Shown here piece by piece: positions 8,416 through 17,798 of a DNA stretch of 64,000 nt; position 1 is the first letter of the stretch; every line of letters starts with the position of its first letter. This DNA comes from Terriglobia bacterium (lineage in GTDB: Bacteria > Acidobacteriota > Terriglobia > JAIQFV01). The translations under genes were made by a program, and so were the position numbers. A model generated the notes under the pieces. It was given only the letters and a program-made list of their open reading frames with translations. It was not told the origin of the DNA and searched no databases. Where the stretch lies: assembly GCA_020073085.1 (NCBI GenBank), contig JAIQFV010000008.1, forward strand, positions 62,001 through 126,000. Reading direction: 5' to 3'.

Positions 8416-11400
8416 ATGCCTTATTCATATCGAAGAGGTGTCCAATCCCACAGGTCCATTTCCATTTCAGGTTCCATGCTGGTCTTGCTGGTTACTCTTC
8501 TGGGATCTATTGGACAGTCCAACGCCGCCCAAGGGTGTAGTTCCCCCAACTTCTTGGTGGCCCCATCCCTAGGGGTTCTCTCGAACCCTTGGTTGATTGC
8601 TGTGGAGGATTTTAACAAGGATGGAATCCCGGATCTGGCATCCGTTGATAGCTCCAGAATATCGATAGTGTTGGGGAACGGGGACAATACATTTAGACCA
8701 TCGAACACCTACACAGCCGGAACCCATCCCGATTCGCTTGCAACAGGAGACTTCAATGGAGACGGCTTTCCCGATCTGGCTGCCGCCAGCAGCAACTCCG
8801 ATGACATCTACATCTGGCTCGGAAATGGGGACGGGACCTTTCGCTCCGCGCCCAGCTTGAAGACGGGGGGTCAGCAGAATGTTCGGGCACTCTACATAAA
8901 CGACTTCAATAATGATGGACGAATGGACTTGGCAGTACTTAGTGACTACTCCACACGCGGGGTCATTGTCCTCCTGGGTAACGGGAATGGCACCTTTGGT
9001 CCTGGCAATCTGATCGATACCACCGTCCAACCTCTCTCCCTCGCGGTTGGAGATTTCAACGGGGATGGTAAGCTCGACCTGGCTCTTATGACCAACCTCC
9101 CCGACACCAGTTTATTGGTGATGTTAGGAAATGGGGACGGCACCTTCCAGCGATCGAAAACATACAATTCGGGCAATGCATATTCAGTCGCTGCGGGGGA
9201 CTTTAATCGCGACGGTAAAGTCGACATTGTCGTCGGAAGCATGTATCCAGGAAACGGAATTTCGATTCTCTTGGGAAATGGAGATGGGAGTTTCCAAAAT
9301 CCCGTCAGTTATGCAGCAGGGCTTTATACGTATGGTGTGCTTGTCGGTGATTTCAACGGGGACGGTAACCCGGATGTGGCCGCAGCAAACGACGGATCGG
9401 GAGACGTTTCAATATGGCTGGGTCGAGGAGATGGGACATTGAATGCGGCACAAAACTATGGCGCCGGACGCGGTGTGAAATTCCTCGTCCAAGCAGATTT
9501 CAATAGAGACGGAAAGGTCGATTTGCTTGCCGGACCGAGCCTGTCGCTGCTGGTTGGAAATGGGGATGGGACGTTTCGTGGGTTGGTAAATTACAGTGTG
9601 GGGAGAGTCCCATCTTCAGTGGCGGTGGCGGATTTCAACGGGGATGGCAAACCTGATCTGGCAGTGGCCGATGCCGCCACCCAAACAGGGACCCAGGGCG
9701 ATGTTTCCATCCTCCTTGGAACCGGAGACGGTTCGTTCCTTCCTCCGGTCCGTTATCCGGCAGGAACTCAACCGCGATTCATTTCCACGGCGGACTTCAA
9801 CAACGATGGACGGACCGACGTGGCCGTTGCAGATATTAATACAAACAAGGTGTGGATCCTGCTGGGTAATGGCGATGGTTCTTTTCAACCTGCGGTCGGC
9901 AAGGACGTGGCCAGTTACAATCCGAAGGCGTTAGTCATTGCAGATTTTAATGCCGATGGGAATTCCGACCTGGCGGTCGTGGGAACTTCCTACGTGACGG
10001 TTCTCCTGGGTAATGGCGATGGAAGTTTTCAACCGCTCATCTACTACACGGTTGGACTTGTCCAGAGTGTTACGGCCGGCGATTTTAATGGAGACGGCAA
10101 ACTAGACCTGGTGGTGGGGAGCGACTATTATGATCAGCGCATCTCGGTCCTGTTTGGAAACGGCGATGGAACATTTCAACCGCCCCTGGTGACCGCCTCA
10201 GGCATGGTGCCTGTCTTTCTTACTGCCGGGGATTTTGATCAGGATGGGAAAATGGATCTGGCCATGGCGGGTCCGTTCTCCGGCGGCCTCTCGGTTTTCC
10301 GCGGCAATGGGAATGGGACGTTCCAAGCCCCGCTTAGGTATGCGACCGGCTATAACCCCTATTCGATTGTTGTGGCTGATCTCAACGGTGACGGGAAGAG
10401 TGACCTGGCGGTGGCGAATGTGGACTCGCCTAACACAAATCCTGGAAGCATTTCCCTGCTTCTGGGGAATGGGAATGGAACTTTCCAACCGGCTGTAAAT
10501 TATGTCGTGGGTGCTAACCCCCGAGGCATTGCCGCAGGGGATTTCAATAGGGACGGGAAGATTGACCTCGTTACGGCAAATCAAGGATCAGATAGTGTCT
10601 CGATCCTGATTAATACGTGCTCAACTCCGGGTTGCTCGAACATCTCCATCAGTTCCAGCTCGCCATCCCAGCCCGTGGTGGGCGCCCCGTACAGTTCATC
10701 CCTGACTGCGAGCGGGGGAGTGCCGCCCTATACCTTCATCCTCAGCTTCGGTCCCTTGCCTGGTGGAATCACTCTTTCTCCTTCGGGCACCTTGTCCGGT
10801 GTGCCAAACATAGCGGGGCAGTTCAACTTGACAGTAACGGCGACTGATTCTCAAGGTTGCTCCAAAGGCTTCTCTTTCATCCTGGGAATTCAACCCGCCC
10901 AGACTACGACGACTTTAGCCACCTCCTTGAATCCTTCGTTATTGGGACAGATGGTGACACTCACGGCAACCGTCTCGGTGAATCCCCCTTCATCAGGGAG
11001 CCCCACGGGCAAGGTAGTCTTCTGGGATGCCGGAACCAAAATGGGCGAAGTTTCTGTCACTAACGGCTCCGCCTCGTTAACGACCTCGAGTTTGATCGCG
11101 GGTGAGCACCGTCTCGAAGCAAGTTATTTTGGAGACACCAACTTCACTGAAAGTCGCTCTTCGACCTTGGTTCAATCCGTAACCGCGGGGACAGTTGATT
11201 TGTCTCTGACAAACACAGCTCTGCAAAATCCTGTGGATGCAGGATCGAACTTCACCTATCGGATTTCGGTCACGAATCTGACTTCCAGCCCAGCCACAAA
11301 CGTTACGGTGTCGTCCCCCCTCCCAACTTCCACAACCTATCAATTGCTCTCAGCTCCGACACCCTGGACCTGTTTTCTTCCCTCAGTTGGAACTTCGGGA

Positions 11401-13341
11401 ACCGTGAAGTGCAGCCGGAGTACAATGGCAACCCCTGGACCGGAGGACCTGTTCTTGACGGTCAAAGTCGCCTGCTCTGTGCCGAGTGGCAGCATCTTGA
11501 CGAGCACCGCCATTCTCAACTCCAATGAGGCCGACTCGAACACCGCGAACAACTCCAGCACCTCCACGGTTACCGTCTCCAATCCAACCGCCATCACTCC
11601 AACAGCGCAGTCGTTCCCTTCCGCCGGAGGCACCGGAACAATCAGCATCACCGCTCCCACCGGCTGTGGATGGTCAGCCTCCAGCAATGCCAGCTTCATT
11701 ACCATCAGCTCGGGCAGCAGTGGGACAGGCAACGGCACCGTGAGCTATTCAGTCACTGCCAATACCGACATCAATCCCCGCACTGGGACAATCACCATCC
11801 TGGGGCAAGCCTTTACCGTGAGTCAACTCCCAGCCCAGCGTGGTATTTCCCAGGTACAACTTCCAGTCCCCGCCGGAGGAAGCAACACGACCAGTACTAT
11901 GGCCACGAGCAGTACAGTGCAGGCCGGTTATGTCACCGTCACGACCAGTCCTGCCAAGAACAATGGCGAGAGCTCTGCCCTCGCTATTGGCGATGAACCT
12001 TTTGGAACAGCGGTATTCAGCGTCAGCCAGAATGATATTGTAGTCAGCGAGGCCGGTGTGCCGGCTTCCCCGCCCACTACTTCGGCCCGGATCTTCATTG
12101 ACTATCGGAGCAATGCGGCGAGCAAACTGGATCGGGCGGAAGACGGGACAATTAACATCAATACGGGTTTTGCGTTCGTCAATCTGGGAACGGCCGCGGC
12201 CAACATTTCCTATCGGCTCCTTGATAGCCTGGGACAGGATCATGCCCCCATCGGGCATGGAACGTTGGCTCCCGGGGCTCACCACGCGTTGTTCATTGAT
12301 CAACTCCAACAGATTGCCCCAGATTTCGTCCTGCCATCCGATTTCACCAACTTCGCGGGCTTAGGATCACTCGAGATCACAAGCGATCAGCCGCTCTCCG
12401 TCGTGGCCTTGCGCCTGGTCGGGAACCAGCGTGGGGAAACTCTATTGACCACCACACCAATAGCGGATCTCCAAAGGGCTCCCGTGGCCGGCCCCCTCTA
12501 TTTTCCTCAACTGGCTGACGGTGGCGGATATCAGACATCTCTCACTCTTCTGAATACATCCAGCACCTGGGAAAGCGGGACCATTCAAATTTTGGACAAC
12601 CGAGGAACGCTTCTGGCGGTCCATCTCGCGGGTGACCCGGGCGGGCCGGCGTCTGAATTCCGTTACAACATTCCATCAAGAGGCCTCTACATTCTGCAGA
12701 CGGATGGTGCGCCCTCCGGTGTCAACACAGGTTCGGTTCAAGTGGTGCCGGATGCCGGTAGCCTGGCTCCCGTCGGTGCAGGGGTGTTCAGCTATAGCAC
12801 AGGTGGAATCCGGGTGACGGAGTCGGGGATTCCCTCCGCTACTGCGACCACCCACGCGCGGATCTATGTCGACCTCTCCGGCGGCCACAACACCGGGATC
12901 GCGATTGCGGCACCTGACGGACGTCCACTTCACTTGACCTTGAATGCCTTCCAAACGGATGGCGGAACCCCGGCGGGCAGTGGGTTTCTCGACCTCACCG
13001 GAAATGGACACGGCGCCAGCTTTGCCAATGAGTTGATTCGATCGCTGCCGGACGGCTTCACAGGGATTCTGGATATCTCAGCCCCCTCTCCGTTCGTCGC
13101 GCTGACCTTGCGGTCCCTGAAGAATGGCCGGGGTGATTTCCTGATCACTACCTTTCCTGTGGCCGACTTCAGCCAGCCTGCACCCGCCCCTGTGGTGTTT
13201 CCGCAGATTGCGGACGGGGGAGGATACCGCACACAGTTCATTCTGCTAGGCACCGCCCGTCCCTTAGACACGACCCTCAAGTTCTTCGCCGATGATGGCA
13301 CCCCTTTGGCCGTGGGAAGAAAAGCGGCGAGTCCGCGATAG
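8416..13341 (+). CDS. Giant secreted FG-GAP/VCBS repeat protein with Ig-like, DUF11 and BACON domains
   Basis: A 1641-residue protein. A signal peptide ends near AAQG (residue 39). Residues 45-735 contain 14 repeats with the calcium-binding DFNGDGxxD motif, enough for two seven-bladed FG-GAP propellers. Next come a putative Ig domain (about 740-820), a Big_3-like Ig domain (826-920), a DUF11-like CARDB/adhesin module (924-1050), a BACON domain with GCGWSASSNASFITI (1059-1138), and two copies of an unrecognised module with FPQ(L/I)ADGGGYxT at about 1360 and 1595. The protein is probably cell-surface or secreted and involved in binding glycans or partners. AAGGGAGA lies seven bases before the ATG. 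The C-terminal modules recur in the protein at 20060-23314. Confidence 0.86.
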   Translation: MPYSYRRGVQSHRSISISGSMLVLLVTLLGSIGQSNAAQGCSSPNFLVAPSLGVLSNPWLIAVEDFNKDGIPDLASVDSSRISIVLGNGDNTFRPSNTYTAGTHPDSLATGDFNGDGFPDLAAASSNSDDIYIWLGNGDGTFRSAPSLKTGGQQNVRALYINDFNNDGRMDLAVLSDYSTRGVIVLLGNGNGTFGPGNLIDTTVQPLSLAVGDFNGDGKLDLALMTNLPDTSLLVMLGNGDGTFQRSKTYNSGNAYSVAAGDFNRDGKVDIVVGSMYPGNGISILLGNGDGSFQNPVSYAAGLYTYGVLVGDFNGDGNPDVAAANDGSGDVSIWLGRGDGTLNAAQNYGAGRGVKFLVQADFNRDGKVDLLAGPSLSLLVGNGDGTFRGLVNYSVGRVPSSVAVADFNGDGKPDLAVADAATQTGTQGDVSILLGTGDGSFLPPVRYPAGTQPRFISTADFNNDGRTDVAVADINTNKVWILLGNGDGSFQPAVGKDVASYNPKALVIADFNADGNSDLAVVGTSYVTVLLGNGDGSFQPLIYYTVGLVQSVTAGDFNGDGKLDLVVGSDYYDQRISVLFGNGDGTFQPPLVTASGMVPVFLTAGDFDQDGKMDLAMAGPFSGGLSVFRGNGNGTFQAPLRYATGYNPYSIVVADLNGDGKSDLAVANVDSPNTNPGSISLLLGNGNGTFQPAVNYVVGANPRGIAAGDFNRDGKIDLVTANQGSDSVSILINTCSTPGCSNISISSSSPSQPVVGAPYSSSLTASGGVPPYTFILSFGPLPGGITLSPSGTLSGVPNIAGQFNLTVTATDSQGCSKGFSFILGIQPAQTTTTLATSLNPSLLGQMVTLTATVSVNPPSSGSPTGKVVFWDAGTKMGEVSVTNGSASLTTSSLIAGEHRLEASYFGDTNFTESRSSTLVQSVTAGTVDLSLTNTALQNPVDAGSNFTYRISVTNLTSSPATNVTVSSPLPTSTTYQLLSAPTPWTCFLPSVGTSGTVKCSRSTMATPGPEDLFLTVKVACSVPSGSILTSTAILNSNEADSNTANNSSTSTVTVSNPTAITPTAQSFPSAGGTGTISITAPTGCGWSASSNASFITISSGSSGTGNGTVSYSVTANTDINPRTGTITILGQAFTVSQLPAQRGISQVQLPVPAGGSNTTSTMATSSTVQAGYVTVTTSPAKNNGESSALAIGDEPFGTAVFSVSQNDIVVSEAGVPASPPTTSARIFIDYRSNAASKLDRAEDGTININTGFAFVNLGTAAANISYRLLDSLGQDHAPIGHGTLAPGAHHALFIDQLQQIAPDFVLPSDFTNFAGLGSLEITSDQPLSVVALRLVGNQRGETLLTTTPIADLQRAPVAGPLYFPQLADGGGYQTSLTLLNTSSTWESGTIQILDNRGTLLAVHLAGDPGGPASEFRYNIPSRGLYILQTDGAPSGVNTGSVQVVPDAGSLAPVGAGVFSYSTGGIRVTESGIPSATATTHARIYVDLSGGHNTGIAIAAPDGRPLHLTLNAFQTDGGTPAGSGFLDLTGNGHGASFANELIRSLPDGFTGILDISAPSPFVALTLRSLKNGRGDFLITTFPVADFSQPAPAPVVFPQIADGGGYRTQFILLGTARPLDTTLKFFADDGTPLAVGRKAASPR

Positions 13342-13514
13342 GAATTTGCGGGCGATTGCGCAATTCGCTCAAAGCCTGCCCGGATCGCAAGGAGGACAGG
13401 GAGACGAGGTCAGAACTGGAATACGTATCAGGATTGCCCTTAGATCCGCCACGAAGGGTTTCCGAATCCTGGCAGGTCATGGTATAATCCGCCTCTTTTT
13501 TGCAACCCTAAGCC

Positions 13515-13799
13515 ATGCGTGATAACGACCAGACCCATAAAGATTCGAAGCCCGGGAACCGCCGGGAATTCCTGACTCGGTTCTTTAAAAAGAGCGCCCC
13601 CCTCGTCGTGGGGGCGGTGGCAAGGCCGCTCGAAAAACTCCCGGGAGTGACTCCGCCAAAAACTCCCCCTGGTGCGGAGAGCCCGGCGGTCCGGACGCCG
13701 GTTGAAGCGGAAAACATTTCTGAAGAACTGAAGAAGGAATTCGAACGCACGCATGAAGAGTTTGTCCAAAACAATCCGGACTTCTTTGAGAAGCCGTGA
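13515..13799 (+). CDS. Small protein with a Tat-like N-terminus
   Basis: A 94-residue protein that I do not recognise. Residues 15-37 read NRREFLTRFFKKSAPLVVGAVA, an RRxFL twin-arginine pattern followed by a short, weakly hydrophobic segment. The rest is proline-rich and then acidic (SEELKKEFERTHEEFVQNNPDFF). It could be a Tat-exported or membrane-anchored accessory protein, or the RR pair could be fortuitous. TATAAT at 13483-13488, 27 bases upstream, is a possible -10 element. Confidence 0.5.
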   Translation: MRDNDQTHKDSKPGNRREFLTRFFKKSAPLVVGAVARPLEKLPGVTPPKTPPGAESPAVRTPVEAENISEELKKEFERTHEEFVQNNPDFFEKP

Positions 13800-13855
13800 A
13801 CAGGACGGGGGATGAAGACTGCGTGAAGTTGGAAAGGAGCAGTCAAGACAAAAGG

Positions 13856-14063
13856 TTGAACGACTGAAGTCGTTACTACCCTTGAACGACTGGAGTCGGT
13901 GCGACACATGAACGATTGGAGTCGGTGCGACACATGAACGATTGGAGTCGGTACGACCCTTGAACGACTGAAGTCGGTACGACACATGAACGATTGGAGT
14001 CGTTACGACTCTTGAACGACTGGAGTCGTTACGACTCTTGAACGACTGAAGTCGTTACTACCG
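13856..14063. repeat. Tandem array of eight 26-bp palindromic repeats
   Basis: Units start at 13858, 13884, 13910, 13936, 13962, 13988, 14014 and 14040, exactly 26 bases apart. Each contains AACGAYTGRAGTCGKT, an inverted repeat; units 1, 7 and 8 are fully complementary (AACGACT-2-AGTCGTT). The units abut with no spacers, so this is not a CRISPR array. The array ends eight bases before the DHH gene start, and one more copy follows that gene. Confidence 0.9.
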
Positions 14064-14070
14064 CCCGCTT

Positions 14071-15027
14071 ATGAAACTGAGAATCCTGCATCACGACAAC
14101 TGCTTTGATGGCGCCTCTTCGGCGGCGTTGTTTGGCCGTTTTTACACGGAGATGGTCAATCCCGGGGCGGAGATCTGTTACACGGGGCTGACCCACAAGT
14201 CAGAGAAGCAGTTCAATGAATGCCTTTTTGACGGCGATGAGAACGTCATCGTGGATTTCAAGTACTCTCCTTCGCCTCGCCTCACCTGGTGGTTCGACCA
14301 CCACAAGAGCGCCTTTCTCACCAAGGAGGATGAGGATCATTTCCGTCAGGACCATAGCGGCAAGAAGTTTGTGAACCCCGACTTCAAATCCTGCACCAAG
14401 TTCATCGCGACCACGCTGGCGGAAAAGTTCGATTTCAAGGTGAACGGGCTTTCGGAGTTGATTTACTGGGCGGATCTCATTGACGGCGCCCAGTATCCGG
14501 ATGCCCGCACGGCCGTGGAAATGAAGGAGCCGGCGATGAAACTGACGTTGCTGATCGAGTCCAACCGCGAACCGGAGCTCCTGCAGCAGATTATCCGCGA
14601 GCTGGCGGTCCGCCCGCTGGCGGATCTGGCGGCTGAGCATTGCTCCGGCGAAAGGTTCCAATTGCTCTGGGCACAGCATGAGCGAGCGATCCAATTGATC
14701 GGCCAGCGGGCAGTCTCCGAGAAGGCGGTCGTGTTCTTCGATCTCAGCGATACGGACGTGGAAGGGTACAACAAGTTCATCCCCTATTTTCTCCACCCGG
14801 AGGGCGTGTATACCGTCAGTGTGCTCTCGACTCCCATGCGGGCCAAGGTTTCGGTCGGATCGAACCCCTGGAACCAGTCGAGGCGTACGCATAACCTTGC
14901 CGAGATCTGTGAACGATATGGCGGCGGGGGTCATGCGCAGGTTGCCGCGATCTCCTTCCCTACCTGCGATCTTGAAAGCGCCAAGAAAGCTGCACGACAG
15001 ATTGTTGAAGAACTTCAAGAGGCGTAG
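14071..15027 (+). CDS. DHH/DHHA1 family phosphoesterase
   Basis: A 318-residue protein. HHDNCFDGASSA (residues 7-18), VDFKYSP (Asp62), the signature DHHKS (Asp76-His77-His78) and the C-terminal DHHA1 nucleotide-binding loop RYGGGGHAQVAAI near residue 290 are present. Family members are nanoRNases, pAp phosphatases or cyclic-dinucleotide phosphodiesterases that need Mn2+. The exact substrate is not evident, and no extra sensory domain is fused. There is no Shine-Dalgarno sequence: the bases before the ATG belong to the last palindromic repeat, so translation may be structure-dependent. Confidence 0.82.
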   Translation: MKLRILHHDNCFDGASSAALFGRFYTEMVNPGAEICYTGLTHKSEKQFNECLFDGDENVIVDFKYSPSPRLTWWFDHHKSAFLTKEDEDHFRQDHSGKKFVNPDFKSCTKFIATTLAEKFDFKVNGLSELIYWADLIDGAQYPDARTAVEMKEPAMKLTLLIESNREPELLQQIIRELAVRPLADLAAEHCSGERFQLLWAQHERAIQLIGQRAVSEKAVVFFDLSDTDVEGYNKFIPYFLHPEGVYTVSVLSTPMRAKVSVGSNPWNQSRRTHNLAEICERYGGGGHAQVAAISFPTCDLESAKKAARQIVEELQEA

Positions 15028-15048
15028 TTTCTCCCGGCACCCCATCTT

Positions 15049-15069
15049 AACGACTGAAGTCGTTACTAC
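15049..15069. repeat. Solo copy of the 26-bp palindromic repeat
   Basis: AACGACTGAAGTCGTT plus the following ACTAC is identical to the first unit of the array at 13856-14063. It lies 21 bases after the DHH gene stop, so the gene is bracketed by copies of one repeat family. Confidence 0.85.
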
Positions 15070-15160
15070 GGCAACCCATGGAAAAATCATATCGGGCCGT
15101 GTCCCGATGTGATATTGTTTCGTCTTTAAAAACAACGATCCAGAAGGGAATCCATCACGG

Positions 15161-15628
15161 ATGAGTGTTCCGCGCAGGCAACCCGGACGACGGTTTCATT
15201 TTCATACCTCCTTGCAGGTCCGGTTTCGTGATGTCGATGTCAAGGGCCATGTCAACCATGCAGTCTACTTTTCGTATTTTGAAATGGCCCGTTGTGAGTA
15301 TTGGATGTCGTTGTTTTCATTGGCTCGGTTGAGCGATATTGACTTTATCGTGGTGCGTGCCGAATGCAACTATCTCCAGCCTGCCCAATATGCTGAATGG
15401 CTGGATATTTATGTGGCGGTCACCGGGATCCGGAATTCCAGTTTTGTCATGGAGTATGAGGCGAAGGCACGGCGCCCCCGCCGGGTCGTGGCAACGGGCT
15501 CGACCATCCAGGTGATCTATGATTACTCCAGGGATCAATCGAAAAGGGTTCCGTCGCCGGTTCGCCGGAAGATCGAGAGATTTGAGAAGCGCCCGTTGTC
15601 TCCGGCTCTATTGACGGTTAAGCGCTAA
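15161..15628 (+). CDS. Hotdog-fold acyl-CoA thioesterase (4-hydroxybenzoyl-CoA thioesterase family)
   Basis: A 155-residue protein. VRFRDVDVKGHVNHAVYFSYFEMARCEYW (residues 20-48) is the signature of this family, with the catalytic Asp in the RDVDVKGHVNHA loop. A hotdog core follows and the C-terminus is basic. It hydrolyses acyl-CoA or acyl-ACP thioesters. It starts a same-strand run with the ketoacyl synthase 18 bases downstream, suggesting release or trimming of an acyl chain in that pathway. Confidence 0.85.
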   Translation: MSVPRRQPGRRFHFHTSLQVRFRDVDVKGHVNHAVYFSYFEMARCEYWMSLFSLARLSDIDFIVVRAECNYLQPAQYAEWLDIYVAVTGIRNSSFVMEYEAKARRPRRVVATGSTIQVIYDYSRDQSKRVPSPVRRKIERFEKRPLSPALLTVKR

Positions 15629-15646
15629 TTCCAGACAGGAGTTCCA

Positions 15647-16906
15647 GTGGTCAGACGCGTTGTCATTACCGGGATCGGGGCGGTGAGTCCCAATGGGATG
15701 GGCCGCGAGGCCTTTTGGGAAAACACCCGGAAGGGTATCAGCGGCGTGGATACGATTTCGCTTTTTGATTCGTCCCACCTCTCGGCCCGCATTGCCGGGG
15801 AAGTGAAGAATCTTGACGGAGACGGCTTCATCAAGTACAAGGACCGCCCTCATGTGTCACGCGTGGTGCCCATGGCGCTGGCGGCCTCCGACGAGGCCCT
15901 CCGCGATGCGGATTTGAATGTCGATTCCATGACCAAGGAAGAGAAGCAACAGATCGGCGTGATGCTTGGCACGGGGGGAGGGTCGGTGGAATTTACGGAG
16001 GAGATGTACCGGCTCTATTATACCGGTCAATCCAAACGGGTCTCTGTGTATACGATTCCCTCTTCCACCATCGGCACGCTGGCGAGTGAAATCTCCATGC
16101 GCTTCGGCCTTCGCGGTCTGAGCCATGTCGTTTCGACCGGATGCACCTCCTCCACCGATGCCCTTGGCCACGCCGCGCTCATGATTCGATCGGGAATGAT
16201 CGATCGGTTTCTTGTCGGCGGGGCCGATGCGCCTATTGCCCCGCTGATTATGGGGGCCTTCTGCCTCATGCGCATTCTCACTTCCTCCTGGAACCATGAG
16301 CCGCAGCGCGGCTCGCGTCCGTTCTCTCAAAGCCGCGACGGTTTTGTGTTGGGAGAAGGAGCGTGGATGTTTGTCCTCGAGGAACTTCAAGTGGCACTTT
16401 CGCGCGGCGCGCGGATTTATGGCGAAGTGGCCGGTTACGGCTCCACCTGCGACGCCTACCATCGGGTCCGCATGGATGAGAGTGGCGAAGAGCCCGCCCG
16501 TGCCATGGGCCTCGCGCTGAAAGACGCCCATATCTCGACCCAGGAGGTCGATTACATCAACCTGCATGGAACCTCCACGTTGCTCAATGACCGCATTGAA
16601 ACCCGCGCGGTCAAGCTATGCTTCGGCCCCAAGGCCTCGACGTTGCCCGGATCTTCGCTAAAATCCATGATCGGACACCCCCAGGGTGCCTGCGGGGCGG
16701 CCGGAGTGGCGGCATCGTTGCTGGCCATGCGCGACCACGTCCTGCCTCCGACCATCAACCTGGAAGACCCCGATTCTGAATGCGATCTCGACTATATCCC
16801 TGATATCGGGCGGCAAAAGGAGCTCGACGTGGCCCTCTGCAACTGCATCGCATTCGGTTCCAAGAATTCAGCGGTCGTTTTGAAGCGGGTGAACGGAAAC
16901 AATTAG
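15647..16906 (+). CDS. Beta-ketoacyl-ACP synthase (FabF-like)
   Basis: A 419-residue protein with a GTG start preceded by GACAGGAG. The thiolase-fold catalytic triad is complete: Cys166 in VSTGCTSSTDA, His307 in NLHGTSTLLND and His344 in SMIGHPQGACGAAG. The start RRVVITGIGAVSPNG is typical of KAS II. It condenses malonyl-ACP with an acyl chain. No ACP, FabD or FabG gene is nearby, so this copy is likely a dedicated synthase in a specialised lipid or polyketide pathway rather than the housekeeping FabF. Confidence 0.9.
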   Translation: MVRRVVITGIGAVSPNGMGREAFWENTRKGISGVDTISLFDSSHLSARIAGEVKNLDGDGFIKYKDRPHVSRVVPMALAASDEALRDADLNVDSMTKEEKQQIGVMLGTGGGSVEFTEEMYRLYYTGQSKRVSVYTIPSSTIGTLASEISMRFGLRGLSHVVSTGCTSSTDALGHAALMIRSGMIDRFLVGGADAPIAPLIMGAFCLMRILTSSWNHEPQRGSRPFSQSRDGFVLGEGAWMFVLEELQVALSRGARIYGEVAGYGSTCDAYHRVRMDESGEEPARAMGLALKDAHISTQEVDYINLHGTSTLLNDRIETRAVKLCFGPKASTLPGSSLKSMIGHPQGACGAAGVAASLLAMRDHVLPPTINLEDPDSECDLDYIPDIGRQKELDVALCNCIAFGSKNSAVVLKRVNGNN

Positions 16907-17002
16907 AAGATTCGGGACAGACACATTACTCTCATAAATTTCGAGCAGGACAAGAGTACGGTGTCTGTCCTTTTCCAGGTTAGATTCCCCAAAGGCTCAC
17001 TT

Positions 17003-17710
17003 ATGTCATTCTGGCGACCTGAACGAATCCGCGGGGAGGAGCTTCTTGATTCCGGGGCGGGCTCACCTGAGGAGATTGCCGCCAGCCTCCGTGATCTCCG
17101 GCGGATTAATCGATATCTGGGCGGTCACCGCGTCAGCCTGATTCCGATGCGGCGACTGGTGCGGAGTCTCTCCCTGGAGCATTTGTCGCTTCTGGATGTC
17201 GCCACGGGAGGCGCCGACCTGCCGGTGGCGGTCGCCCGGTGGGCACAGCAAATTCACCTGCCTTGTCGCGTGGTGGGACTGGATATCAGTTCACGGCACC
17301 TCGCTTTTGCCCAGGAAAGTATTCGGCCGTTTCCGGGAATCCGGTTGGTCCGAGCCGACATCGAGCGCTTGCCGTTTGCCCCCTCCAGTTTTGATTTTGT
17401 GAACACCTCCTTGTTCCTGCATCACGTCGCGGATGCTGACGTCGCACAATTTCTGAAGACCCTGCTCTCGCTGGCCAGGGTGGCCGTGATCATCAACGAT
17501 CTTCAGCGCCACTGGGTCCCCTATTTCTTTCTGAAACTGACCCAGCCTCTTTTTGCTCAGAGCCGTATCACACAATTCGATGGCTTTGCTTCCCTGCGCC
17601 AGGGCTTTACCGCCGGCGAAATGAAATCCCTGGCCCAGGACGCGGGGCTCGCGAACATTTCCGTGACTCGTCGTTTTCCGTACCGTTTGGCGATGGTGAT
17701 ACCCAAATGA
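17003..17710 (+). CDS. Class I SAM-dependent methyltransferase
   Basis: A 235-residue protein. LLDVATGGADLPVAVA is SAM motif I, VVGLDISSRHLAFAQ motif II, and VRADIERLPFAPSSFDFVNTSLFLHH motifs III-IV. The ATG at 17003 is preferred because AAAGG precedes it and the family N-terminus begins there; an upstream GTG at 16961 is possible. It lies between the ketoacyl synthase and the FAD oxidoreductase, so it probably methylates their lipid or quinone-like product (inference). Confidence 0.83.
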   Translation: MSFWRPERIRGEELLDSGAGSPEEIAASLRDLRRINRYLGGHRVSLIPMRRLVRSLSLEHLSLLDVATGGADLPVAVARWAQQIHLPCRVVGLDISSRHLAFAQESIRPFPGIRLVRADIERLPFAPSSFDFVNTSLFLHHVADADVAQFLKTLLSLARVAVIINDLQRHWVPYFFLKLTQPLFAQSRITQFDGFASLRQGFTAGEMKSLAQDAGLANISVTRRFPYRLAMVIPK

Positions 17711-17798
17711 CGGTCCCCGCCGCGAGAAAGGAACACCTGCGGGGCCGTCCCCGCGAGCACGTTTGTGAATGAACACCGATTCCTAAGGAACCCCAGGG

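Noticed and set aside
13856-14063. CRISPR-like regular repeats
   Set aside because: The 26-base units abut with no unique spacers between them and no cas genes are nearby, so this is a tandem palindromic array.
14200-15135. Long antisense frame (311 codons) across the DHH gene
   Set aside because: The plus-strand frame has complete DHH and DHHA1 motifs. The minus-strand frame has no recognisable domain and is a by-product of GC-rich codon use.
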